In this document: positions 42,501 through 50,929 of the stretch, piece by piece | How positions within the stretch are numbered: the stretch's first letter is position 1 | Layout of the letters: the number at the start of each line of letters is the position of its first letter | Assembly (NCBI GenBank): GCA_041685755.1 | Contig: JAWLFC010000003.1 | Location: forward strand, 1 to 64,000 | Source of the DNA: Sva-07 sp041685755 | GTDB taxonomy: Bacteria; Actinomycetota; Acidimicrobiia; Acidimicrobiales; Ilumatobacteraceae | DNA length: 64,000 nucleotides | Direction: 5' to 3' | Translations under genes and position numbers: made by a program | Notes under the pieces: model-generated | What the model saw: the letters and a program-made list of their open reading frames with translations, nothing else | Databases searched by the model: none | What the model was told of the DNA's origin: nothing

Positions 42501-43168
42501 TCGGGGTTCTGGGCTGTTCCCCGCACGACCGGCGCCGTCGGCCGCAACCGGCGGGCCTTGTGGGCCTCGATGTCGCCCTCGTCGACCAATCGGCGCAGGT
42601 CGTCGTCGCCGAGCAGGTCGATGCGGTTGATCTCGTGCGAGGTGCGGAACCCGTCGAAGAAGTGCAGGAACGGCACCCTCGTGCGCAGCGAGACAGCGTG
42701 CGACACGGCGGCGAAGTCGTGGGCCTCCTGCACCGAACTGGCACAGAGCATGGAGAATCCGGTGGTGCGCGCCGCCATCACGTCGGAGTGGTCACCGAAG
42801 ATCGACAGGGCGTGGGTCGCCAGGGCACGGGCAGCGACGTGGATCACCGTCGGGGTGAGTTCGCCGGCGATCTTGAACATGTTGGGCAGCATCAGCAGCA
42901 GGCCCTGCGACGCCGTGAACGTCGTCGCCAGCGCACCGGTCTGCAGCGCGCCGTGCAGCGTGCCGGCGGCCCCGGCCTCCGACTGCAGCTCGACGACCTC
43001 GGGCACCGAGCCCCACAGGTTCGCCACCCCGGCCGCCGACCAAGCATCGGACAGCTCGCCCATCGGTGACGCCGGTGTGATCGGGTAGATCGCCACCACC
43101 TCCGACAGTGCATAGGCGACCTTGGCGGCTGCCTCGTTGCCGTCGATACACGCAGTGGTTGAACTCAT
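39530..43168 (-). CDS. nifJ: Pyruvate:ferredoxin (flavodoxin) oxidoreductase
   Basis: A full single-chain PFOR of 1212 residues. In order: pyrimidine-binding domain with AYALSEVVAIYPITPASPMGELSDAW, domain II, the CoA and linker domains, two [4Fe-4S] ferredoxin clusters (CIDCGKCAVVCP near 693; CTGCGICVDVCP near 750), then the TPP domain with CSGCGETPYLKLL (near 826, the third cluster) and GDGWAYDIGFGGVDHVL near 985. It converts pyruvate and CoA to acetyl-CoA, CO2 and reduced ferredoxin. The ATG at 43168 has AAGGA upstream. In an organism that also has oxidase genes, it points to hypoxic or fermentative metabolism. A DevR-like half site lies 39 bp upstream. Confidence 0.96.
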   Translation of the reverse strand: MSSTTACIDGNEAAAKVAYALSEVVAIYPITPASPMGELSDAWSAAGVANLWGSVPEVVELQSEAGAAGTLHGALQTGALATTFTASQGLLLMLPNMFKIAGELTPTVIHVAARALATHALSIFGDHSDVMAARTTGFSMLCASSVQEAHDFAAVSHAVSLRTRVPFLHFFDGFRTSHEINRIDLLGDDDLRRLVDEGDIEAHKARRLRPTAPVVRGTAQNPDVFFQAREAANPFHAAVPAAVEQVFAELAELTGRRYGLVDYEGAPDAERVIVMMGSGAGAVGETVAKLVADGEKVGLATIRLFRPFPTDALLAALPDTVRHIAVLDRTKEPGAAGEPLFQDVVTALAESDRPKVRVIGGRYGLGSKEFTPAMAKAVFDEAGRDDPKRRFTVGIVDDVGGLSLDVDDGFHVERSGRSAVFYALGSDGTVGANKASVKIIGDEPDLFAQGYFVYDSKKSGSMTVSHLRFGPEPIRSTYLVQEADLVACHQFGLLDRFDVLADIRHGGTFLLNAPYTADELWEHLPRKIQRRIVERELRVVTIDATRIARELKMPGRINTIMQPCFFALSEVMELDRAVGAIKESIEKAYGRRGRLVVERNEAAVDRALTELAEVTVPATVGDETPIDETLDVLDSVREAATDDFVEKVTMRMIAGEGDLLPVSAMPIDGSFPTGTTRFEKRKLALSIPVWEPDLCIDCGKCAVVCPHATIRMKAYEPAALDGAPDGFLTKNFRSRELDGHQLTIQVAPDDCTGCGICVDVCPAKDKTQVSRKAINMAPADEHREVERERWDFFTEIPEIDRASITHGSVKNSQLLQPLFEFSGACSGCGETPYLKLLTQLFGDRLVVANATGCSSIYGGNLPTTPWATDTNGLGPAWSNSLFEDNAEFGFGMRLGIEHHQREARRLLADLRDGVGAELTDALLADPAPTEAAVIEQRARVGVLRERLADLVEDADPVVAESARRLASIADELVRTSTWIVGGDGWAYDIGFGGVDHVLGSGRNVNLLVLDTEVYSNTGGQASKATPLGAVAKFAMAGKPTGKKDLGAIARRYGNVYVAQVAIGGSDIQTVKALAEADAWDGPSLVIAYSTCIAHGIDMETSMSHMKEAVKSGYWPLYRYQPTVEEHEQPFHLDSAAPSIPLREFALKEARYSMLARSDPERSAMLLDLAQEEIDERWRYYEQLAGVERTLREPHAVDLDMIDGEPESEDDDA

Positions 43169-43206
43169 GTGATCCATCCTTGCGCTCGCAATCCCCGCTG
43201 ACGACC

Positions 43207-43221
43207 GCCCAAAGTCCCCAA
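43207..43221 (-). promoter_or_regulatory. DevR/DosR-like half box upstream of nifJ
   Basis: On the minus strand TTGGGGACTTTGGGC matches the left half of the mycobacterial DosR palindrome (TTSGGGACTWW) at all eleven positions; the right half is poor. It lies 39-53 bp before the nifJ start. Regulation by a hypoxia sensor is inference. Confidence 0.35.
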
Positions 43222-43296
43222 TCGCAGCGTCGACCGGCAGGATGGGGCGGTGACGTCGCGTTCCGCAGCTCTCGGCCTCGTCGCGGGAGCCCGACG

Positions 43297-44763
43297 GTGA
43301 GTTCGACGTTCTCGATCGACCCCGGGGCACTGCTCATCGGGGTGCTCGTGCTCGTCGGCGTCGTCGCCAGCGGGTTCACGTCGCGCCTTCGGATCCCGAG
43401 CCTACTGCTCTTCCTCGCGCTCGGGATGGCGGTGGCAGACGACGGCCTGGCCTGGGTGCGCTTCGACGACGCCGAGCTCGCCCAGAACATCGCCCTCGCA
43501 GCGTTGGCGATCATCCTGTTCGACGGCGGGTTGGGCACCGACCCGCGCTCGTTCCGGTCCGTCGGCGTGCCGGCAGGTCTGCTGGCGACCGTCGGCGTGG
43601 CGGTGACCGCCGGTGTCGTCGCCGGGGCGGCGTGGTGGCTTGGCGGGTTGGACGCGACGACGGCGCTGCTGCTCGGTGCCGTGATCGCGTCGACCGACGC
43701 CGCGGCCGTGTTCGCCGCGCTGCGCAACGAACCGTTGCCGAACCGGACGACGCGCCTGCTGCAGCTCGAGTCGGGATTGAACGACCCCACCGCCGTGCTG
43801 CTGACGGTGGGGATGGTCGAGGTGTGGCGCGCCGACCCGGACGGTTGGGACTGGGCGTCGTACCTCGGTGCGCAGTTGGCCGTCGGCGTGGTGGTCGGCC
43901 TCGGCGTCGGATGGCTCGGCCGGTGGGTCGTGGACCACGTACGCGGCGCAGCGGCGGCGTCGCTGGGCGTCGTCACGCTGGCGATCGCGGCCATCTCCTA
44001 CGGCGGCGCTGCCGTGCTCGGCGGATCGGGCCTCCTGGCGGTGTACCTGACCGGTGTGGCGCTGACCGGCTCGGAACGGGCGAGCCGCAGCGTGCTGTTC
44101 TTCCACGAAGGACTCGCTGCCACCGCCCAGAGCGTGTTGTTCCTGCTGCTCGGCATCCTCGTGTTCCCGAGCGAGCTCTTCGGCGACCTCGGGCTCGGTC
44201 TCCTCGTGGCGGCCGTGCTCGTCCTGCTGGCCCGGCCGTTGGCGGTCGTGTCGGTGCTCGGATGGTGGCGAATGCCGCTGCGGGAGATGACGATCGTGTC
44301 GTGGGCCGGTCTGCGGGGTGCAGTTCCGGTCGTGCTGGCCACGATCCCCTTCACCGCCGGCCACCCCGACGGCGGACTGATCTTCGATGTCGCCTTCGTC
44401 GTCGTCGTGGTGTCGGTGGCGGTGCAAGCACCGACGATCGGCATGCTGACGAGACGTCTCGGGGTCGTCGCCGACGACAGCGTGCTCGTCCGGCGGGAGA
44501 TCGTGCCGATCGACGCGCTCGACGCCGACATCGTCGAGATGACCGTCCCCGCCACCACGCGCCTGGCACGAATCACGCTGCGGGAGTCCCCACCGCCGAG
44601 CGGCGCCCGGGTGGCGGTCATCCACCGCGACGACACCACCGTGATCCCGACGGGGAGCACGACGATCGAGCCCGGTGACGTCCTGCTGGTGGTGACCCCG
44701 CGCAGCTGCGACCTCGATCGCCTCGAGGTGTGGAGCCGGACGTTCCTGCCGCCCGAGCGATGA
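43297..44763 (+). CDS. CPA-family K+/H+ (or Na+/H+) antiporter with C-terminal RCK-type domain
   Basis: 488 residues with about twelve helices, like NhaP2/CvrA potassium-proton antiporters. ASTDAAAVFAAL and LESGLNDPTAVLLTVGM contain the transport acids of this family, and SWAGLRGAVPVVLATIPF the conserved helix-11 Arg. After residue 400 a soluble domain (TTRLARITLRESPPPSGARVAVIHRDDTTVIPTGSTTIEPGDVLLVVTPRS) is TrkA-C/RCK-C-like and probably senses ligands. The GTG at 43297 has GGGAG upstream. It exports K+ or Na+ in exchange for protons. Its stop codon lies in a palindromic repeat. It is divergent from nifJ. Confidence 0.88.
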   Translation: MSSTFSIDPGALLIGVLVLVGVVASGFTSRLRIPSLLLFLALGMAVADDGLAWVRFDDAELAQNIALAALAIILFDGGLGTDPRSFRSVGVPAGLLATVGVAVTAGVVAGAAWWLGGLDATTALLLGAVIASTDAAAVFAALRNEPLPNRTTRLLQLESGLNDPTAVLLTVGMVEVWRADPDGWDWASYLGAQLAVGVVVGLGVGWLGRWVVDHVRGAAAASLGVVTLAIAAISYGGAAVLGGSGLLAVYLTGVALTGSERASRSVLFFHEGLAATAQSVLFLLLGILVFPSELFGDLGLGLLVAAVLVLLARPLAVVSVLGWWRMPLREMTIVSWAGLRGAVPVVLATIPFTAGHPDGGLIFDVAFVVVVVSVAVQAPTIGMLTRRLGVVADDSVLVRREIVPIDALDADIVEMTVPATTRLARITLRESPPPSGARVAVIHRDDTTVIPTGSTTIEPGDVLLVVTPRSCDLDRLEVWSRTFLPPER

Positions 44764-44798
44764 GCGAGACGCCGGCATCCGGTCCGTTCGCTCATCGC
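44757..44798. repeat. Palindromic repeat, copy 1 (supplies antiporter stop codon)
   Basis: Terminal arms GCGATGAGCGA and TTCGCTCATCGC with a conserved interior (ACGCCGGCATC...GGTCCG). The TGA of the antiporter gene at 44761-44763 is inside the left arm. Two more copies lie at 50862 and 50923. Confidence 0.8.
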
Positions 44799-44811
44799 CG
44801 TCGAGGACCTC

Positions 44812-44825
44812 GTGACGTCGGTCAC
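44812..44825. promoter_or_regulatory. CRP/FNR-like site upstream of cydA
   Basis: GTGACGTCGGTCAC has the GTGA-N6-TCAC symmetry of CRP-family operators, 62 bp before the cydA start. CRP homologues control cyd genes in mycobacteria, so the site is plausible; binding is inference. Confidence 0.4.
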
Positions 44826-44835
44826 GGCGTACGCA

Positions 44836-44849
44836 GGGTCCTAGGTCCC
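44836..44849 (+). promoter_or_regulatory. DevR/DosR-like palindrome upstream of cydA
   Basis: GGGTCCTAGGTCCC matches the core GGGACTWWAGTCCC at 11 of 14 positions by eye, 37 bp before the cydA ATG. CCACC and GGTGG (44869-44873 and 44879-44883) then form a small hairpin that would cover the ribosome site. Confidence 0.4.
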
Positions 44850-44886
44850 TAGGTCACCCCGGGGGGTACCACCAGAGTGGTGGGCG

Positions 44887-46416
44887 ATGTTCGCGCTCGA
44901 GGCACTCCCCCTGGCCCGTTGGCAGTTCGGAATCACCACCGTCTACCACTTCCTCATGGTCCCGCTGACGATCGGCCTGTCGGCGTTCGTCGCCTGGTTC
45001 CACACCCGGTGGTACCTCCACGGCCGCGAGTCCGACCTGCGGCTCACCAAGTTCTTCGGCAAGTTGTTCCTGATCAACTTCGCGATGGGCGTCGTCACCG
45101 GCATCGTCCAGGAATTCCAGTTCGGGATGAACTGGAGCGAGTACTCCCGCTTCGTCGGCGACGTGTTCGGCGCCCCGCTCGCCATGGAGGGCCTCGTCGC
45201 CTTCTTCCTCGAGTCGACGTTCCTCGGTCTGTGGATCTTCGGCTGGGGTCGCCTCAACCCGAAGGTCCACCTGGCCACCATCTGGGCAGCGGCGATCGGC
45301 ACGTGGCTGTCGGCGTACTTCATCATCGCCGCCAACTCCTGGATGCAGCACCCGGTCGGAGCGATCTTCAACGCCGAGCGTGGGCGGGCCGAGCTCGTCG
45401 ACATCTGGGCGATCCTGACCAACCCGACCACGCTCGCGGCCTACCCCCACGTGATCAGCGGCTCGGTCCTCACCGCAGCGGTGTTCGTGGCGGGGATCTC
45501 GGCGTGGTGGCTGATCCGGCGCGACCCGAGCCCCGTCGACCGCGAGGGATTCACGCGGGCGATGCGGGCCGGGCTGTGGGTGTCGATCGTCGCCGGCATC
45601 GCCCTCGTGGTCTCCGGGCACTACCAGACCCAGCTCATGTTCGAGCAGCAACCGATGAAGATGGCTGCGGCAGAAGCGCTGTGCGAGACCGAGACGGGAC
45701 CCGGATTGTCGGTGTTCGCCGTCGGCGACGTCAGCGCCGAGTGCGACGTCCGCTCACTGGTGATCCCGGGCCTGCTGTCGTTCCTGGCGACCGAGACCTG
45801 GGACGCCGAGATCCCCGGGGTCATCGACACCCAGGCCGACTTCCAGGAACGCTTCGGGCCCGGCGACTACCGCCCGAACCTGATCATCACGTACTGGAGT
45901 TTCCGGGCGATGATCGGTATCGGCATGCTCAGCGTCGGTGTGGCCGCCGCCACGCTGCTCTACCTGCGGTTCAAGAAGGAGCTGCCGCGCCACGTGTGGG
46001 CCGGACGGGCGGCGATCGCCCTGATCGTCACGCCGTTCCTCGCCAACACCGCCGGGTGGATCTTCACCGAGATGGGCCGCCAGCCGTGGGTGGTGGCGCC
46101 GAACCTCGACGAGGAACTCGAGGTCCGGCTCCTCACCGCCGACGCCGTCTCGGGAGCGGTCGGCGGCTGGACGGTCCTGCTGTCGATGGTCACCTTCACC
46201 CTCGTGTACGGCGGGTTGGGACTGGTCGAGATCATGCTGCTCAAGCGCTACGTCGAAGCGGGCCCCGACGCGGCGATCACCGGCATCCTCGAGGGCGGGG
46301 GCGGTGACGGCGACGACGAGTCTCCGCGCGGCCCCGAGGACCGCGACGACTGGCCACCGGACGGCGAGGAGCCGCCCGAACCCGACGACGACGAACGCCT
46401 CGTGTTCGCCTACTGA
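44887..46416 (+). CDS. cydA: Cytochrome bd ubiquinol/menaquinol oxidase subunit I
   Basis: 509 residues with nine helices. Heme ligand His21 is in ITTVYHFLMVPLTIG; GIVQEFQFGMNWSEYSRFVGDVFGAPLAMEGLVAFFLESTFLG carries the conserved Glu residues of the proton channel; VVSGHYQTQLMFEQQPMKMAAAEAL opens the quinone loop, and FTEMGRQPWVV is the GRQPW signature. The quinone loop is short. The acidic C-terminal tail (about 45 residues, Asp/Glu/Pro-rich) is unusual. It reduces oxygen to water at very low oxygen tension. It starts the cydA-cydB-cydDC operon; candidate CRP and DevR boxes lie upstream. Confidence 0.96.
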   Translation: MFALEALPLARWQFGITTVYHFLMVPLTIGLSAFVAWFHTRWYLHGRESDLRLTKFFGKLFLINFAMGVVTGIVQEFQFGMNWSEYSRFVGDVFGAPLAMEGLVAFFLESTFLGLWIFGWGRLNPKVHLATIWAAAIGTWLSAYFIIAANSWMQHPVGAIFNAERGRAELVDIWAILTNPTTLAAYPHVISGSVLTAAVFVAGISAWWLIRRDPSPVDREGFTRAMRAGLWVSIVAGIALVVSGHYQTQLMFEQQPMKMAAAEALCETETGPGLSVFAVGDVSAECDVRSLVIPGLLSFLATETWDAEIPGVIDTQADFQERFGPGDYRPNLIITYWSFRAMIGIGMLSVGVAAATLLYLRFKKELPRHVWAGRAAIALIVTPFLANTAGWIFTEMGRQPWVVAPNLDEELEVRLLTADAVSGAVGGWTVLLSMVTFTLVYGGLGLVEIMLLKRYVEAGPDAAITGILEGGGGDGDDESPRGPEDRDDWPPDGEEPPEPDDDERLVFAY

Positions 46417-46433
46417 CCACTGGAGCGATCGAC

Positions 46434-47441
46434 ATGGAACTCACCACCTTCTGGTTCATCACCATCGCCGTGCTGTGGATCGGCTACTTCTTCCTCGAAG
46501 GGTTCGACTTCGGGGTCGGCATGCTGCTGCACCCGCTCGGGCGCACCGACGAGGACCGTCGCGTGATGATCAACACGATCGGTCCGGTGTGGGACGGCAA
46601 CGAGGTGTGGCTGCTCGTCGCCGGCGGCGCGACGTTCGCCGCGTTCCCCAACTGGTACGCCACCCTGTTCTCCGGCTTCTACCTGCCGCTGTTCCTCATC
46701 CTGCTCGCCCTCATCTTCCGGGGCGTCGCCTTCGAATACCGCGGCAAGATCAACGACGCCCGGTGGCGGCAACGCTGGGATCTCGCCATCGCCGTCGGAT
46801 CGTGGGTGCCGGCCGTGCTGTGGGGCGTGGCGTTCGCCAACATCGTGCGCGGGGTGCCGATCGACGAGAACCAGGACTTCACCGGCACCCTGTTCACCCT
46901 GCTCAACCCGTTCGGCCTGCTCGGCGGCGTCACCACGGCGTCGCTGTTCATCCTCCACGGCGCCAACTTCCTCAGCCTCAAGACCGTCGGCGACATCCGC
47001 GACCGCGCCCACCGCGCCTCGGAGGTGGCCGGTGTCGTCGCCATCGTCGCCGGCGGCACGTTCCTCGTGTGGAACCAACTCGCCCGCGGTGCCGCCTGGA
47101 CGTGGGTGCCGGTACTCGGCGCCGCCGTCGCTCTCGTCGCCGGCGTGTTCGCCGAGCGGGTGAAGCGTGAGGGGTACGCCTTCGCCGCCACCGGTGTGGC
47201 GATCGCCCTCGCGGTCGTGGCGCTGTTCGGTTCGCTGTGGCCCGACGTGATGCCGTCGAGCACCGACCCGGCGTTCAGCCTGACCGTGGAGAACGCCTCG
47301 TCGACCGACTACACCTTGCGGGTGATGACCGTGGTCGCGCTGGTGATGACGCCGATCGTGCTGCTCTACCAGGGGTGGACCTACTGGGTGTTCCGCAAGC
47401 GGATCGGCACCCAGCACCTCCCGGCCATCGGCAAGTCGTGA
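46434..47441 (+). CDS. cydB: Cytochrome bd oxidase subunit II
   Basis: 335 residues with about eight to nine helices. FWFITIAVLWIGYFFLEGFDFGVGMLL, NTIGPVWDGNEVWLLVAGGATFAAFPNWYATLFSGFYLPL and FRGVAFEYRGK are the CydB landmarks. It pairs with CydA in the membrane. The ATG at 46434 is preceded by GGAGCG. Its TGA overlaps the GTG of cydDC, so oxidase and its assembly factor are co-translated. Confidence 0.96.
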   Translation: MELTTFWFITIAVLWIGYFFLEGFDFGVGMLLHPLGRTDEDRRVMINTIGPVWDGNEVWLLVAGGATFAAFPNWYATLFSGFYLPLFLILLALIFRGVAFEYRGKINDARWRQRWDLAIAVGSWVPAVLWGVAFANIVRGVPIDENQDFTGTLFTLLNPFGLLGGVTTASLFILHGANFLSLKTVGDIRDRAHRASEVAGVVAIVAGGTFLVWNQLARGAAWTWVPVLGAAVALVAGVFAERVKREGYAFAATGVAIALAVVALFGSLWPDVMPSSTDPAFSLTVENASSTDYTLRVMTVVALVMTPIVLLYQGWTYWVFRKRIGTQHLPAIGKS

Positions 47442-50400
47442 CCGACAGCGGCCGGCGCGGGCCGGTCGATGTCCGCCTGCTCCATCTCGTTCCTGCGCTG
47501 CGGCGTCACCTCGTCGTCGTCGGCATCGTCGCTGCCGTCACCGCCGTCGCCGTCGTCGTCCAGGCGGGCCTGCTCGCCCGCGGGCTGAGCGACCTCGTCC
47601 AACGCGGTGACGTCGACGGCGGTCTGGCCCAGCTGGCGATCGCACTGACGGCGGTGGCCGTCGTCCGCGGCGGCGCCGTCGCCGTGACCGAGTGGTCGGC
47701 GGGGCGGGCCATGACGGCCACCCGCGCCCGGGTGCTCGACGCCGTGCTCGACCACGCCGCGGCCGACGGCGACCGGGCGTCGAGCGGGCTCGCCAGTCGC
47801 GAGGCCACGATCGCCACGGCGGGCGCCGACGAACTCGAACCGTACGTGCGCCAGTTCCTGCCGGCGCTGATGCTCGCCGTGGCGGTGCCGCTCGTCGCCG
47901 GGGTGCGCATCCTGACCGCCGACCTGCTCTCGGCGGTGCTCGTCGCCGTGACCGTGCCGCTGATCCCGGTGTTCATGGTGCTGATCGGGCGGATGACCGA
48001 ACGGCGAACACAACGCCAGTGGGCGACGCTGCAGCGCCTCGGCGGCCACTTCCTCGACGTGGTCGAGGGACTGCCGACGCTGCGGTTGTTCGGCCGCGCC
48101 GACGCCCAGCGTGACTCCGTGCACCGGGTGTCGGAGCAGTACCGCTCGACGACGATGGGGGCGCTGCGCATCGCGTTCCTGTCGGCGCTGGCGCTCGAGC
48201 TGATCGCCACGCTGTCCGTCGCGTTGATCGCCGTGGAAATCGGCCTGCGTCTCGCAGCGGGCTCGTTCGAGCTGTACCCGGCACTGGTGATCCTGCTGCT
48301 GGCGCCGGAGTGCTACTTCCCGATCCGGCGGGTCGGGGCGAGCTTCCACGCCGCCCAGGCCGGCCTCGACGCCTCCGACGACCTGCACGAACTCCTCGAC
48401 CGCCCGACGCTGCCGGCCGGCACGCGACCGGCCCCGGAGCGCGCGACGGTCGAGTTGCGCAACGTCCGGCTGCGACGAGACGGGCGCAGCGTGGTCGACG
48501 GACTCGACCTCGACCTGGTGCCCGGCACCGTCGTCGCCGTGGTCGGCCCGAGCGGCATCGGCAAGTCGACCGTGATCGAGGCCGTGCGCGGCCGCCTCCT
48601 CGACCGCGACGGTGCGATCAGCGTCGAGGGCATCGACGTCGACGACCTCGACCCCGACTCCTGGGCCGAGCGGTTGGCGGTGATCGGCCAGCGCCTGGTG
48701 GCGAGCACTGCGACGGTCGCCGACGCCGTTCGAGCCGGGACCGACGTCACGCCCGCCGAGGTGACCGCGGCGCTCGCTGCGGTCGGCCTGGTCGACCTGG
48801 ACGCCGATCACCGTCGGCTCGAGGAACTCTCCGGTGGCCAGCTGCGCCGGGTCCAGGTGGCCCGGGCGACCATCGCCGTGCGCTGCGGGCGGGCGTCGAT
48901 CGTCCTCGCCGACGAACCGACCGCCCACCTCGACGCGGACGCTGCCGAGGCCGTGTGGCGAGCGCTGGATGGCCTCGCACGCGAGCACGGAGCTGCCGTG
49001 CTGGTCGCCACCCACGACGAGCGAGCCATCGCCGACCGCGTCGTCGAACTCCACTCGACCGCAGCGACCGCAGCGATCCCGGCCGCAGCGTCTGCCGCCA
49101 CTCCCGCCCTCGCGGTGAGCTCCCTGCTCGACGACAGCGCGTTCGAGGTCACGTCGCTGCCCGCCCGCGACGAAGCCGGCTCGGTCGGACCACGTCGTGA
49201 CGGGGGCCGAGGCGTCGAGCCGTCCCGGAGGTCTTCATGGGAGTCGGGGCAGGAATCGTGGCGGGCGGTGCGACGGGTGATGGCGATGGCGCGCCCGGCG
49301 CGACGTCGCTTCTTCGGGGCCACCGGGCTCGGCATCGCCGCCGAGGTGAGCACGCTGGGCTTGGCCGCGTTCGCCGCCTGGCTGATCGTGCGCGCCAGCA
49401 GCCAACCCGACCTCGCCGAGTTGTCGCTCGCCATCCTCGCCGTGCGCGCCTTCGGCACCGGCAAGGGCGTGTTCCGATACGGCGAGCGCCTCGCCACGCA
49501 CGATGCCGGACTGCGGGCCCTGAGCGAGATCCGTGCCTCGGTCGTCGACCGGCTGGCCAGGATCGCGCCCGCCGGCATTCCGGGCTGGGAACGCGGTGAC
49601 CTCCTCCAGCGCGTCGTCGCCGACATCGACCGGCTGCTCGACCTGTTCGTCCGCCTGCTCGGTCCGATCATCGCCGTCGCCGTCACCGCCGGGTCGGCAG
49701 CGGTGATCTCCCTGGTGCTCGACGTTCGCGCCGGGCTCGTGCTGCTCGGTGGTCTGGCCGTCGTCGCTGTCGTCGTCCCGGCTGCCACACTCGCCACCGA
49801 GTCGGCGATCGGACCCTCGATCACCAGCGTGCGCTCCCGATTGTCGGCGCGGGTGCTCGCCCACACCGAGCGCCTCGACGACATGATCGCCGACCGCACC
49901 GCCACCGCCGACCGTGGCCGAATCCGCGAGCTCGACGCCGAACGGAACCGCGATGAACAGCGGCGCACGACCGTGCGGGCGCTGACCGGGGCGGTCGTCG
50001 CCGCCGGGCCGTTGGCCACGGTGATCGTCACGCTGCTCGTCGTCGACCCCGGTTCGATCGCCGCTCCGATCCTGGGCGTGCTCGTGCTGTGGCCGCTCGC
50101 CGTGGTCGAACTCGCCGGATCGACCAACGAGGCAGCGGCCACGGTGCCCACCGTCGCCACCAGCGCCCAGCGCGTGCTGGCCGTGCTCGACACCCCCGAT
50201 CCCAGCCCCGCAACCTCGCCGGCGACGACCGTGCTCGGTGCGGGGCCGCCGTCGATCACACTCGAGGCACTGACGGCGCGCTGGCCCGGCGCCGAGGTCG
50301 ACGCCGTCGGACCGGTCTCCCTCGACGTCGCGCCGGCGAGCCGCCACCTGATCGTCGGGCCGAGCGGATCGGGGAAGTCGACGCTGGCCGCCGTGCTCGT

Positions 50401-50929
50401 CGGGTTCCTCCCACCCGCCAGTGGCGACTACCGCTTGGACGACGTCTCCGTCGACGCGGTCGCCGACGTGCGACGGTCGGTCACCTGGATCCAACAGATC
50501 CCGTGGCTGGCCGATTCGACGGTGCGCGAGAACCTGCGCATCGCCGATCCCGAGGCGAATGACGAGGTGCTCGCCGACGTGCTCCGGGCCGTACACCTCA
50601 CCACCTGGCTCGACCACCTCCCGCACGGCCTCGACTCGCACCTCGGCCGCGGCGGCGCGGCGATGAGCGGCGGTGAAGCCCAACGGCTCGCACTGGCGCG
50701 TGTGCTGCTCGCCGACCAGCGGGTGGTCGTGCTCGACGAGCCGACCGCCAACCTCGACCGGGCAACCGCCGACGCCGTCATGGCGACGGTGCTCGAGCGC
50801 TGCGCCGACCGCAGCACGATCGTCCTCGGCCACGCCGATCGCCCCGACACCTCCCCGCCGGGCGATGAGCGAAACGCCGGCATCAGGTCCGTTCGCTCAT
50901 CGGCCGGAACCCCGTCTGCGGAGCGATGA
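47438..50929 (+). CDS. cydDC: Fused CydD-CydC thiol/heme ABC transporter
   Basis: 1163 residues: two ABC half-transporters in one chain. The CydD half has six helices, Walker A GPSGIGKST (near 370), signature LSGGQLRRVQ and Walker B LADEPTAHLD. The CydC half begins about residue 605 after an Ala-rich linker and has six helices, Walker A GPSGSGKST (near 975), MSGGEAQRLALARVLL and VVLDEPTANLD. CydDC exports cysteine and glutathione or moves heme, and is needed to assemble cytochrome bd. Such fusions are known in actinobacteria. The last 20 codons run through one palindromic repeat and stop in another, so the C-terminus looks extended by repeat insertion. Confidence 0.93.
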   Translation: MTDSGRRGPVDVRLLHLVPALRRHLVVVGIVAAVTAVAVVVQAGLLARGLSDLVQRGDVDGGLAQLAIALTAVAVVRGGAVAVTEWSAGRAMTATRARVLDAVLDHAAADGDRASSGLASREATIATAGADELEPYVRQFLPALMLAVAVPLVAGVRILTADLLSAVLVAVTVPLIPVFMVLIGRMTERRTQRQWATLQRLGGHFLDVVEGLPTLRLFGRADAQRDSVHRVSEQYRSTTMGALRIAFLSALALELIATLSVALIAVEIGLRLAAGSFELYPALVILLLAPECYFPIRRVGASFHAAQAGLDASDDLHELLDRPTLPAGTRPAPERATVELRNVRLRRDGRSVVDGLDLDLVPGTVVAVVGPSGIGKSTVIEAVRGRLLDRDGAISVEGIDVDDLDPDSWAERLAVIGQRLVASTATVADAVRAGTDVTPAEVTAALAAVGLVDLDADHRRLEELSGGQLRRVQVARATIAVRCGRASIVLADEPTAHLDADAAEAVWRALDGLAREHGAAVLVATHDERAIADRVVELHSTAATAAIPAAASAATPALAVSSLLDDSAFEVTSLPARDEAGSVGPRRDGGRGVEPSRRSSWESGQESWRAVRRVMAMARPARRRFFGATGLGIAAEVSTLGLAAFAAWLIVRASSQPDLAELSLAILAVRAFGTGKGVFRYGERLATHDAGLRALSEIRASVVDRLARIAPAGIPGWERGDLLQRVVADIDRLLDLFVRLLGPIIAVAVTAGSAAVISLVLDVRAGLVLLGGLAVVAVVVPAATLATESAIGPSITSVRSRLSARVLAHTERLDDMIADRTATADRGRIRELDAERNRDEQRRTTVRALTGAVVAAGPLATVIVTLLVVDPGSIAAPILGVLVLWPLAVVELAGSTNEAAATVPTVATSAQRVLAVLDTPDPSPATSPATTVLGAGPPSITLEALTARWPGAEVDAVGPVSLDVAPASRHLIVGPSGSGKSTLAAVLVGFLPPASGDYRLDDVSVDAVADVRRSVTWIQQIPWLADSTVRENLRIADPEANDEVLADVLRAVHLTTWLDHLPHGLDSHLGRGGAAMSGGEAQRLALARVLLADQRVVVLDEPTANLDRATADAVMATVLERCADRSTIVLGHADRPDTSPPGDERNAGIRSVRSSAGTPSAER
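50862..50903. repeat. Palindromic repeat, copy 2 (inside the cydDC 3' end)
   Basis: Same arms (GCGATGAGCGA / TTCGCTCATCGG) and interior as copy 1. It is read through in frame by cydDC, giving residues GDERNAGIRSVRSS. Confidence 0.8.
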
